From: an uncultured Alteromonas sp.
GTDB taxonomy: Bacteria; Pseudomonadota; Gammaproteobacteria; Enterobacterales; Alteromonadaceae
DNA: 32,002 nt
Reading direction: 5' to 3'
Assembly (NCBI RefSeq): GCF_913058315.1
Contig: NZ_CAJXQY010000045.1
Span: forward strand, 1 to 32,002
The position numbers and the translations under genes were made by a program. Each line of letters begins with the position of its first letter. The first letter of the stretch is position 1. Below the pieces are notes generated by a model. It was not told where the DNA came from and ran no database searches. It saw nothing but the letters and a program-made list of their open reading frames with translations. This document shows positions 15,486 to 22,741 of the stretch, one piece after another.

Positions 15486-16538
15486 ATGATTCAAACCCGT
15501 CAATGGAAATCCGGCGCAATCACACTGCGTTTAGTCTTCACCAGCTTACTCAGCGGAGCCTTTTTAATGGGCTGTGGTGCCCAGGCTAAACAGGTTGAGG
15601 TACACGATCCGGTCATGACCAAAGCTGGCGACACTTATTATGTCTTTAGCACTGGCCCGGGGATCACCTATTACGAATCCACAGACATGGAAAACTGGAC
15701 CCTTACCGGACGCGTTTTCCCCGACGAACCAAGCTGGGCCAAGCGCATATCGCCGAGTTTCGACGGCCATCTTTGGGCACCGGATATCTACCAGAAGAAC
15801 GGCAAGTTCTACTTGTATTATTCGGTTTCTGCGTTTGGCAAAAACACCTCCGCCATAGGGGTGACGGTTAATGAAAGTCTTGACCCTCAGTCACCCGACT
15901 ATAAATGGATAGACTACGGCATTGTGGTGGAATCGGTGCCGCATCGCGATCACTGGAATGCTATCGACCCGGCAATTGTTGAAGACGACGACGGCAATGC
16001 CTGGATGAGCTTTGGCTCATTCTGGGATGGTCTGAAACTGGTTAAGCTCGATGATGACTTAGTACGCCTGGCAGAGCCGCAGGAGTGGTATTCCATAGCC
16101 AGCCGCCCGGGGGCCAGTACTGAAGACAGTGCAGATCCCGGAGAAGGCGCTATTGAGGCGCCCTATATCTTTAAACAAAACGGCTACTATTATTTGTTTG
16201 TTTCGTTTGATAAATGCTGTCGCGGCATGGACAGCACCTACAACGTGCGCGTTGGACGCAGTAAATCAGTGACCGGCCCCTATCTGGATCGTGATGGCAA
16301 ATCGCTTATGGAAGGCGGCGGCACCATGGTAATAGAAGGCAATGAAGACTGGGTAGCGCTCGGCCACAATGCAGCTTACACCTTTGATGGTAAAGATTAT
16401 CTGGTGTTACATGCCTATGAAACCGCCGACAACGGGTTACAAAAATTACGCATATTACCCATCAGTTGGGACGACAACTGGCCTGTGGTTGACCCGGCTG
16501 ACCTCAACAAGCGCACCACTGAACTGCTGAAAAAATAA
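15486..16538 (+). CDS. GH43 endo-alpha-1,5-L-arabinanase, lipoprotein
   Basis: This 350-residue enzyme cuts the arabinan backbone internally. Base D41 (EVHDPVM), pKa modulator D161 (AIDPAIV) and acid E224 (GAIEAPYIF) sit almost at the numbers known for Cellvibrio japonicus Arb43A (38, 158, 221). The GHNAAY block near 294 and CCRG motif are typical. The signal ends in a lipobox (FLMGC, Cys30), so the protein is membrane-anchored, probably facing the periplasm or surface. I placed the start at 15486 because AGAGG stands six bases upstream; an upstream ATG at 15462 lacks one. Together with the divergent exo-enzyme it should turn arabinan into arabinose. Confidence 0.92.
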   Translation: MIQTRQWKSGAITLRLVFTSLLSGAFLMGCGAQAKQVEVHDPVMTKAGDTYYVFSTGPGITYYESTDMENWTLTGRVFPDEPSWAKRISPSFDGHLWAPDIYQKNGKFYLYYSVSAFGKNTSAIGVTVNESLDPQSPDYKWIDYGIVVESVPHRDHWNAIDPAIVEDDDGNAWMSFGSFWDGLKLVKLDDDLVRLAEPQEWYSIASRPGASTEDSADPGEGAIEAPYIFKQNGYYYLFVSFDKCCRGMDSTYNVRVGRSKSVTGPYLDRDGKSLMEGGGTMVIEGNEDWVALGHNAAYTFDGKDYLVLHAYETADNGLQKLRILPISWDDNWPVVDPADLNKRTTELLKK

Positions 16539-16551
16539 CGTTTCTTCAGCT

Positions 16552-16602
16552 TCCCGTGCGTTGTCGATGGACATGACAGACCCACGCGCACGGGAGTTTT
16601 TC
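16552..16602 (+). terminator. Terminator of the endo-arabinanase gene
   Basis: TCCCGTGCG and CGCACGGGA form a perfect 9-bp stem around a 26-base loop, followed by GTTTTT. It starts 14 bases after the stop codon. Confidence 0.8.
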
Positions 16603-16713
16603 CCACTCTATTGATCCAGCCCACTGTTTTTCCATACGTTATTTCAGTATTCTGACTGTACAAATTTTCTTCTCTGTTCTCGGTTTCACAGGGTTTGTGT
16701 CGCGGGAGTTCCC

Positions 16714-18552
16714 ATGCTTTCTATTCCGCATGCCTGGCATGCTCATTATGTATTTCTTGTTATAGGTCTGGCCGCGCTGTTAATGGCCAGCAATCGTGTG
16801 CGCTACGATATGATTGCCATTACCGTGGTACTGGCACTGATGTTAGGTGGTGTATTGTCGGTTAGCGAGTCACTGGCAGGTTTCGGAAACCCGGTAGTCG
16901 TACTCATTGGCGCGTTACTGATTGTTGGCGAAATGCTCGACCGTACCGGAGTCGCCCGCTTTGTTGGCGACTGGATAGGCCGTCACAGTCACAGCTCTAC
17001 TAATAAACTGCTGGTCATGTTAATGCTTGCCAGTGCCATTCTGAGTGCCGTCATGAGCTCCACAGCCGTGGTCGCGATTTTCATTCCTATTGTTATGCGG
17101 ATTGCCAAGCAAACCGGTAACTGTGCCAGCCAGCTTTTGCTGCCCATGTCTTATGCGGCACTGGTCAGCGGCATGCTCACTCTCATCGCGACGCCGCCAA
17201 ACCTGGTCATCAGCGGCGAGCTGGCAGCTCAGGGTTATGAGCCACTACGCTTTTTTACTTTCACTGCTCCCGGCCTGGTGGTGCTTGGCGGCCTGATACT
17301 TTACATGCTGTTTGTGGGCCGTAAATGGCTGCCCAACAATGGTAAAGCCGAGCATCACTCTGCACAGCGTTCCATTAAAGCCTTATGGGACGATTACCGG
17401 GTTAACCGGGAACTGGTGTATTTACGTATCGACGAAGCCTCTCTCCTGCATGGCAAAACCATCGCACAAAGTGGTTTGTACAACCACTACGGCTTACGCA
17501 TTCTCGACCTGTCACAGCGCGTACGGGGCTGGCGGGAATTAAAGGCCGGTGTATCACCCGATATTGTGCTGCATACCGGGGATGTGCTGCATGTTGCGAT
17601 TCCGCCGGAGCAGCTCGAACGGGTTGAACAGGAAGTCAGCCTGATGCCATTTCACCCCTCACAACTGGAAACCCAGTACCGCAGTTGGGAATTTGGCGCA
17701 GAGAGCGTGCTGATACACCCGGAATCAAAGTTAATTGGTAAATCCGTGCGTGAAGCCAAATTTCGCGATCATTACGGCCTGGATGTATTTGGTGTAAGGC
17801 GTAACCGCCAGTCACTGGATGACTATCAGAACCAAAACCTGCAAGCGTCAGATTGCCTGTTGGTAACCGGTCCGTGGGCCAAAATATTGCAGTTACAACA
17901 ACAAAACCACGACTTCGTGGTACTGGAAACACCGGCTGAAGCTGCCGATGTGGTACCGGCCTTCCGACGCATGCCGGTAGCGCTTGCTATCACTACGTTT
18001 ATGGTACTCAGTTCGGTATTCAACTGGATGCCATTGGTCGCGGCGGTACTTATTTCCGTTATCGCGGCGGTAATCACTCGTTGCCTTACCGCCGCCGATG
18101 CTTACCGGGCCATTCACTGGCAAAGCCTGGTACTGCTGGCCGGCATGCTGCCTCTGGCGGATGCTCTGCAAAAAACCGGCGGCACCGATATCATTGTTGG
18201 CGGCATGATTGGCTCGGCGGGTGACGCATCCCCGCAAACCCTGCTGGTCCTGCTGTTTGGCATTACTGCCTTGCTCACTAATATTTTATCCAATACCGCA
18301 TCGGCGGTCCTCATGGCTCCCATCGCCATTAGCGTGGCCCACCAGCTCGGCGTTTCCCCTTATCCGCTGGCGATGACCGTGTTATTTGCTGCTTCAGCAG
18401 CCTTTATGACGCCTATTGCCTCCCCCATCATTACGCTTATTGTTGAGCCAGGAAAATACCGCTTTATGGATTTCATTAAGCTCGGTAGCCCGATGCTTAT
18501 TTGGGTGTTTGCGTGCTGCTATTTCATGATCCCCTACTTTTTTCCATGGTAA
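16714..18552 (+). CDS. SLC13/DASS-type permease with two TrkA_C domains
   Basis: This 612-residue inner-membrane protein has N- and C-terminal transport halves (about 1-205 and 410-612) around two cytoplasmic RCK_C/TrkA_C domains (about 225-305 and 325-400). MSSTAVVAIFIPIVM near 110-125, IATPPNLVISG near 155-165, LTNILSNTASAVLMAPIA near 528-545 and FMTPIASPIITLI near 570-583 are the paired ion-transporter signatures. Relatives carry sulfate, dicarboxylates or other anions with Na+. The substrate is unassigned; 2-oxoglutarate or another acid from pentose oxidation would suit the context. GGGAG stands six bases before the ATG. Strong terminators lie both before and after it, so it is a single-gene transcript. 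Confidence 0.82.
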   Translation: MLSIPHAWHAHYVFLVIGLAALLMASNRVRYDMIAITVVLALMLGGVLSVSESLAGFGNPVVVLIGALLIVGEMLDRTGVARFVGDWIGRHSHSSTNKLLVMLMLASAILSAVMSSTAVVAIFIPIVMRIAKQTGNCASQLLLPMSYAALVSGMLTLIATPPNLVISGELAAQGYEPLRFFTFTAPGLVVLGGLILYMLFVGRKWLPNNGKAEHHSAQRSIKALWDDYRVNRELVYLRIDEASLLHGKTIAQSGLYNHYGLRILDLSQRVRGWRELKAGVSPDIVLHTGDVLHVAIPPEQLERVEQEVSLMPFHPSQLETQYRSWEFGAESVLIHPESKLIGKSVREAKFRDHYGLDVFGVRRNRQSLDDYQNQNLQASDCLLVTGPWAKILQLQQQNHDFVVLETPAEAADVVPAFRRMPVALAITTFMVLSSVFNWMPLVAAVLISVIAAVITRCLTAADAYRAIHWQSLVLLAGMLPLADALQKTGGTDIIVGGMIGSAGDASPQTLLVLLFGITALLTNILSNTASAVLMAPIAISVAHQLGVSPYPLAMTVLFAASAAFMTPIASPIITLIVEPGKYRFMDFIKLGSPMLIWVFACCYFMIPYFFPW

Positions 18553-18592
18553 CTTTTTCATTAACACTGAATGTTAACGAATAGAGGCATAT

Positions 18593-18616
18593 GGTCTGCG
18601 CAGTCTTGCAGACCTT
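18593..18616 (+). terminator. Probable terminator after the SLC13 permease gene
   Basis: GGTCTGC and GCAGACC form a perfect 7-bp stem around an 8-base loop, followed by TTATTCT. The T-run is imperfect. A smaller inverted repeat, TTAACA/TGTTAA (18561-18577), precedes it. Confidence 0.65.
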
Positions 18617-18710
18617 ATTCTGCCTGTTCTTCACTGCATCAAAAGAAAAAAAAATGTTAATTTCCGACTTTTTTTGCTTCAAATTCGCCCACAGCAGGAG
18701 TATCTTTAGT

Positions 18711-18736
18711 CAATTAGTTAAGCACCCTAACAATTG
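18711..18736. promoter_or_regulatory. Inverted repeat upstream of the GMC oxidoreductase operon
   Basis: CAATTAGTTA and TAACAATTG are inverted arms with a single bulged base, separated by seven bases. The element lies 38 bp before the GMC start in an otherwise AT-rich leader and may be an operator for the three-gene transcript. Confidence 0.4.
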
Positions 18737-18774
18737 GCGGCGCGCTTTTCGCTGTCATTAGCAATGAGGTAGTA

Positions 18775-20466
18775 ATGGTTAATAACACTTATGATGCCAT
18801 CGTCGTTGGCTCTGGCATAAGCGGCGGCTGGGCCGCCAAAGAGCTCACTGAAAAAGGCCTGAAGGTATTAATGCTGGAACGTGGCGAAAACGTTGAGCAC
18901 GTAAAGGACTACACCAATACCCATAAAAACTTATGGGATTACCCTCATCATGGCCGTCCGAGTGAAGAAGCTCTGGCTTCTCAACCGGTCATGGCTCGCG
19001 GTAAGGGCTATCCGTTCAACGAAGTCACTATGGGCGCCTGGGCAGATCATAAAACTTCGCCCTACGTCGAAAAAGAGCCCTTCCAATGGTTCCGCGCCTA
19101 TCAGGTTGGTGGCCGCTCGTTGTTATGGGGACGTCAGTCTTACCGATTAAACCCGGAAGACTTTGAAGCCAACGGCAAAGAAGGCGTCGCGATAGACTGG
19201 CCGATCCGTTACGACGATATTGCGCCCTGGTACAGCTACGTAGAAAAGTTTGCCGGTATCTCTGGCAATAAAGACGGTCTGGATGTGTTACCCGACGGTG
19301 ATTTTCTGCCTGCGTTTGCGATGAACGCGGTAGAAAAGGACCTGGCCACGCGGCTGAAAAAGCAATATAAAGGTCAGCGTCATATGATCATGGGCCGCAC
19401 CGCGCACATTACCGAACACCGCCCTGAGCAGGGCCGCGGTAAATGCCAGAATCGTGACAAGTGCTGGACAGGCTGCCCGTGGGGGGGCTATTTCAGCACC
19501 CAGTCAGCCACACTGCCCGCAGCGCTGAAAACCGGTAATCTAACGCTACGCCCGATGTCGATAGTGAAAGAGCTCATCTACGACAAAGACAAAAAGCGCG
19601 TAACCGGTGTAGAAATTATTGATGCCGAAACCAAACAAACCATTGTTTATAAAAGCAAGATAGTTTTCCTGAATGCATCGACTCTGAACTCTGCCTGGGT
19701 ACTGATGAACTCAGCCCGCGATGTGTGGGACAACGGTTTGGGTTCCAGCTCTGGTGAGCTTGGCCACAACGTGATGGATCACCACTACATGCTGGGTGGC
19801 ACCGCTGATGTGCCGGGGCACCTCGACAAATATGTTTATGGTCGCCGTCCTACCGGTATTTACATTCCTCGTTTCGCTAACTGGGGCAGTGACAAGCGGG
19901 ACTTCCTGCGTGGCTTTGGCTTCCAGGGTAACGCTGAACGTCAAAGCTTCAGCCGTGACGCTGATGGTCTGGGCATCGGTGCCAGTTTAAAAGAGACACT
20001 CAGTGAACCGGGCAAGTGGACCATGCGCACGGTTGGATTCGGCGAGATTCTGCCGGATCACCGTAATAAGGTCAGCCTGAGTAAAACAGTAACCGATGCC
20101 TGGGGTCTTCCGGTGCTCGAAATGGACGCCAAAATTCGCGATAACGAAATCAAGATGCGTAAAGCCATGAAAGAAGACATTGTTGAAATGTTTGACAGCA
20201 TTGGCCTTAAAAATGCGCAGGCCTGGGAAAGCACCTACCATATGGGTAAAGGGATCCATGAAATGGGCACCGCACGTATGGGGCGGGATCCAAAAACCTC
20301 CGTGCTCAATAAGCACAACCAGGTGTGGGATGCGCCAAACGTTTTCGTCACCGATGGTGCCTGCATGACCTCCTCATCCTGCGTAAACCCGTCTCTGACC
20401 TATATGGCTTTAACCGCCCGGGCAGCAGACTTTGCTGTCGAAGAATTAAAACGGGGGAACCTGTAA
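18775..20466 (+). CDS. GMC-family FAD sugar dehydrogenase, large subunit (glucoside 3-dehydrogenase or gluconate 2-dehydrogenase type)
   Basis: This 563-residue flavoprotein has the FAD-binding GSGISGG at residues 12-18 and ends its Rossmann start in MLERG. The GGRSLLWGR block (112-120) follows. A cysteine cluster C224, C230 and C234 (GKCQNRDKCWTGCPWGG) resembles the 3Fe-4S site of bacterial FAD glucose dehydrogenases. The C-terminal GMC domain carries the catalytic pair H495 (HEMGTARMG) and N538 (SCVNPSLT). It lacks a signal peptide and is followed by a Tat-signal small subunit, so it is probably carried to the periplasm folded with its partner. The substrate is unknown; oxidation of a glycoside at C3 is my preferred guess because of the ThuA neighbour. 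GAGG stands five bases before the ATG. Confidence 0.85.
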   Translation: MVNNTYDAIVVGSGISGGWAAKELTEKGLKVLMLERGENVEHVKDYTNTHKNLWDYPHHGRPSEEALASQPVMARGKGYPFNEVTMGAWADHKTSPYVEKEPFQWFRAYQVGGRSLLWGRQSYRLNPEDFEANGKEGVAIDWPIRYDDIAPWYSYVEKFAGISGNKDGLDVLPDGDFLPAFAMNAVEKDLATRLKKQYKGQRHMIMGRTAHITEHRPEQGRGKCQNRDKCWTGCPWGGYFSTQSATLPAALKTGNLTLRPMSIVKELIYDKDKKRVTGVEIIDAETKQTIVYKSKIVFLNASTLNSAWVLMNSARDVWDNGLGSSSGELGHNVMDHHYMLGGTADVPGHLDKYVYGRRPTGIYIPRFANWGSDKRDFLRGFGFQGNAERQSFSRDADGLGIGASLKETLSEPGKWTMRTVGFGEILPDHRNKVSLSKTVTDAWGLPVLEMDAKIRDNEIKMRKAMKEDIVEMFDSIGLKNAQAWESTYHMGKGIHEMGTARMGRDPKTSVLNKHNQVWDAPNVFVTDGACMTSSSCVNPSLTYMALTARAADFAVEELKRGNL

Positions 20467-21089
20467 TGGCAAATTCATCAACTACTATGGACCGTCGCAC
20501 GCTGTTAAAACTGATCGCCGCCTCTACCGGTGCCGGTCTTATCAATGCGCCGGCGCTGGCAGTATGGGAAGAACAACCCGACCTGCTGCCGGTTAGCAAG
20601 GCCGGCTTCGATGAGGCCACGGTAGCGCTTATCACTGAGCTCTGCGAAGTCGTTATTCCGCGTACCGACACGCCCGGAGCCAAAGATGCCGGCGTACCAC
20701 CTTTTTTCATCGGCATGGTGCGCGAGTGTTATGACGAGCAACAACAAAAGCTCTTTGAAGCAGGCTTTGCAGACATTGAATCCCGCAGCAAAACGCTTTA
20801 TGGCAAACCCTTTGCCACACTGACCACCGTGCAAAAAACCGATCTGACCACCGCCATTGATGTAGAAGCCATGGCCTTTAATAAAGGCGAAGACACCCAA
20901 TGGGACGGCGAGGGCTTCAGTGGCCAGCCTCATTACTTCACACTAATGAAGCAACTGATCATTTTTGGTTTCTTCTCGTCGAAAGTCGGCGGCACACAGG
21001 TTCTGCGTCATTCCGATGTACCGGGTGGCTATTACGATATTCCGTATAATGAAGGTGATAAAGCCTGGACAACGGTCTGGCCCTGGTAA
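20466..21089 (+). CDS. Gluconate 2-dehydrogenase subunit 3 family protein, Tat-targeted small subunit
   Basis: This 207-residue protein begins with a twin-arginine signal (DRRTLLKLIAASTGAG at residues 9-24, cleavage probably after APALA near 32). The mature part has the family's helical pattern: ALITELCEVVIPRTDTPGAKDAGV, FFIGMVRECYD, and LMKQLIIFGFFSSKVG with PGGYYDIPYN near the end. In known FAD sugar dehydrogenases this hitchhiker subunit escorts and stabilises the large subunit. The ATG overlaps the preceding stop as TAATG, and GGGGG a few bases upstream serves as the ribosome site, so the two subunits are translationally coupled. No haem-c subunit gene follows. Confidence 0.87.
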   Translation: MANSSTTMDRRTLLKLIAASTGAGLINAPALAVWEEQPDLLPVSKAGFDEATVALITELCEVVIPRTDTPGAKDAGVPPFFIGMVRECYDEQQQKLFEAGFADIESRSKTLYGKPFATLTTVQKTDLTTAIDVEAMAFNKGEDTQWDGEGFSGQPHYFTLMKQLIIFGFFSSKVGGTQVLRHSDVPGGYYDIPYNEGDKAWTTVWPW

Positions 21090-21095
21090 ACAACT

Positions 21096-22220
21096 ATGAA
21101 CTTTAACAAACTAATTAAAAACCCGCTGAGCCAGGCACTGCTGCTCAGCGCGGGGTTACTCAGCGCTAACGTCGCCCATGCAGATACCGCTATTGCGGAC
21201 TGTGTACTCCGTGACACCCCTTTCAGCGTGCAATTACCGGCCTACGACGTAATGACTCGTCCCGAGGCACGGGCCATTGCCGAAAAATATTACCCGGGCC
21301 TGTTTGAGACCCTGCCAGCCTGGTTGCTCAGCGAAAAAATGCCTTCCTTTGCCACCATTCTGACATTGGAACAGCTGATTGCCAGAGCCGACCCGGCCAA
21401 ACCACGCCTGGCTGAGCTCGATGCGGAACTCAGTGCCCTGCCGGTCACCGATGCGGTGAAACAGGCACGCTGCGCCCGCTTCGATGCTGAACCTCAGTAC
21501 TTCGCTGTTGATGATGCCCCGGTGCAGGTGCTCGTCTACCAGAAAATCAATGGTTATGACCACGGCCGTTCTGTAACCGCTGCCACCGAGGCCCTTACCC
21601 GCATGTCCAAAGAGATGGGGTATGGCGTGACCGTGACAGCCAATGGTGGCGCGTTCAACGCTAACAACCTGTCTCAGTTTGATGTGGTAGTGTGGAACAA
21701 CGTGAGTGGTGACACGCTTACCCTTTCACAGCGTGCGGCATTCGAAGAGTACATGAACAATGGTGGCGGCTTCCTCGGCGTTCATGCCTCAGGCGGCGAC
21801 TCCATCTATTTCTGGGACTGGTATCGCGATGCGTTGTTAGGCGTGCAGTTCATCGGCCACCCGATGGACCCTCAGTTCCAACAAGCTGAACTGACTACCC
21901 ACGAGAATTCAGCGCATATCGCAGAATCCCTACCGCACACCTGGTCAATAAAGGATGAGTGGTATTCCTTTGCTGCAGAACCCGATCTGGACGGTGTAGA
22001 GTACGTTATCACTATTGATGAAGACAGCTATCAGCCGGCAGAGCTGGCTATGGGCGGCGTGCATCCCATTGCATGGAAACATTGTGTGGAGCAAGGCCGT
22101 GCAATGTATACCGCGATTGGACATCGCGAAGAAATGTATGATGTGCCTGAAAATATCACCCTGATCAAAGATGCGCTGAAGTGGACATCCGGCCACGGTG
22201 CCAAGGTGTGTACTAAATAA
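21096..22220 (+). CDS. Secreted ThuA-domain protein
   Basis: This 374-residue periplasmic protein has a signal peptide ending AHA near residue 29. An unassigned segment of about 110 residues follows, with two Cys but no haem motif. The ThuA (trehalose-utilisation, glutamine-amidotransferase-like) domain spans about 145-370. Its marks are VLVYQKINGYDHG, FDVVVWNNVSGD, NGGGFLGVHASGGDS and IKDEWYSF. ThuA-type proteins occur with GMC or GFO oxidoreductases in 3-keto-sugar pathways, where related proteins are thought to act on 3-keto glycosides. The gene is six bases after the small-subunit gene, so it belongs to the same operon. The function of the N-terminal segment is unknown. Confidence 0.8.
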   Translation: MNFNKLIKNPLSQALLLSAGLLSANVAHADTAIADCVLRDTPFSVQLPAYDVMTRPEARAIAEKYYPGLFETLPAWLLSEKMPSFATILTLEQLIARADPAKPRLAELDAELSALPVTDAVKQARCARFDAEPQYFAVDDAPVQVLVYQKINGYDHGRSVTAATEALTRMSKEMGYGVTVTANGGAFNANNLSQFDVVVWNNVSGDTLTLSQRAAFEEYMNNGGGFLGVHASGGDSIYFWDWYRDALLGVQFIGHPMDPQFQQAELTTHENSAHIAESLPHTWSIKDEWYSFAAEPDLDGVEYVITIDEDSYQPAELAMGGVHPIAWKHCVEQGRAMYTAIGHREEMYDVPENITLIKDALKWTSGHGAKVCTK

Positions 22221-22252
22221 CCAGCAGTGCTGAATAGCCTGTCGCTATCCGC

Positions 22253-22280
22253 AAAAAAGGCTCCTTTCCGGGAGCCTTTA
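22253..22280 (-). terminator. Terminator shared by the ThuA operon and a convergent small gene
   Basis: GGCTCC and GGAGCC form the stem around a 6-base loop, extended by A-T pairs. On the minus strand it ends in six T and lies 13 bases after the 45-residue gene at 22293-22430. On the plus strand the tail is only TTTAT, so it is stronger for the minus strand but may serve both. Confidence 0.82.
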
Positions 22281-22292
22281 TGCCTTCAAGCA

Positions 22293-22430
22293 TTATCCAT
22301 GCTGTTCGTCGAGTAGTTCCGACTTTTTCTTGATCTTACAATCGAAGATTTTCTGAGTATTTTTCCTGCCTAAATACCAGGCAACAGTATATGGATGTGC
22401 GCGCTTGAAGAATCGTTTAAAAGCTTTCAT
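22293..22430 (-). CDS. Small basic protein of 45 residues, unknown function
   Basis: The frame runs from an ATG at 22428-22430 to TAA at 22293-22295. GGAGG stands seven bases before the ATG and a strong terminator follows 13 bases after the stop. That gives a complete small transcription unit. The peptide begins MKAFKRFFKRAHPYTVAWYL and carries several more Lys (KNTQKIF, KIKKKSELL), ending LDEQHG. It is rich in Lys/Arg and aromatic residues, with a single Cys and no clear membrane helix. I recognise no family. A weak promoter (TGGCAA, 17 bases, TATAGT) can be read upstream on the minus strand. Confidence 0.6.
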   Translation of the reverse strand: MKAFKRFFKRAHPYTVAWYLGRKNTQKIFDCKIKKKSELLDEQHG

Positions 22431-22484
22431 TTGCCATCCTCCGTTTTATGTTGCCCTATTAACTATATGACAATACTGTAATAA

Positions 22485-22513
22485 TTGCCAGTACAAATTT
22501 AAAATCGTATACT
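22485..22513 (+). promoter_or_regulatory. Good sigma-70-type promoter
   Basis: TTGCCA (22485-22490) and TATACT (22508-22513) are separated by exactly 17 bases on the plus strand. It points at the 44-codon frame starting at 22542. Confidence 0.6.
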
Positions 22514-22541
22514 ATTTCAAATATCAGCAGGAATAATAAAC

Positions 22542-22676
22542 TTGCCACGCCGACTTGGGCGCAAACTTAAGCTATTGATATTTATATGTTTTACCTGGGT
22601 TTTCATCGACCCTATAAATAGCGCTGATAAACAGTATCAACCCAGCTTTTTTTTACCCTCCAGGCTACCCATATAA
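22542..22676 (+). CDS. Possible 44-residue membrane or secreted peptide (TTG start)
   Basis: A TTG at 22542 opens 44 codons to TAA (22674-22676). The peptide starts with a basic segment (PRRLGRKLK), then a hydrophobic helix (LLIFICFTWVFI) and a polar tail (DPINSADKQYQPSF). That is the layout of a signal anchor or signal peptide. AGGA lies about nine bases upstream, a strong promoter about 30 bases upstream, and the hairpin at 22675-22710 follows at once. The TTG start and small size make it uncertain, and no family is recognised. Confidence 0.38.
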   Translation: MPRRLGRKLKLLIFICFTWVFIDPINSADKQYQPSFFLPSRLPI

Positions 22677-22710
22677 AAAATCCGCAGTCTGATGTCAGCA
22701 CTGCGGATTT
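22675..22710 (-). terminator. Terminator of the pectinase lipoprotein gene
   Basis: AAATCCGCAGT and ACTGCGGATTT form a perfect 11-bp stem around 11 bases. On the minus strand it ends in a run of T, 31 bases after the stop of the large lipoprotein gene. It may also stop plus-strand transcription. Confidence 0.9.
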
Positions 22711-22741
22711 CTACACGACGGCAGATCCCCCCGCCAGGGAT

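Noticed and set aside
18561..18577. TTAACA/TGTTAA repeat as a separate operator
   Set aside because: It lies just after the SLC13 stop and before its terminator stem; short and AT-rich, so probably incidental.
20325..20465. N-terminal extension of the Tat-targeted small subunit
   Set aside because: It overlaps the GMC gene by 140 bases; TAATG coupling and the twin-arginine signal support the start at 20466.
22221..22741. tRNA or CRISPR repeats in the 520-bp gap
   Set aside because: No cloverleaf, TTCGA loop or spaced direct repeats were visible; the gap is explained by two small frames and hairpins.
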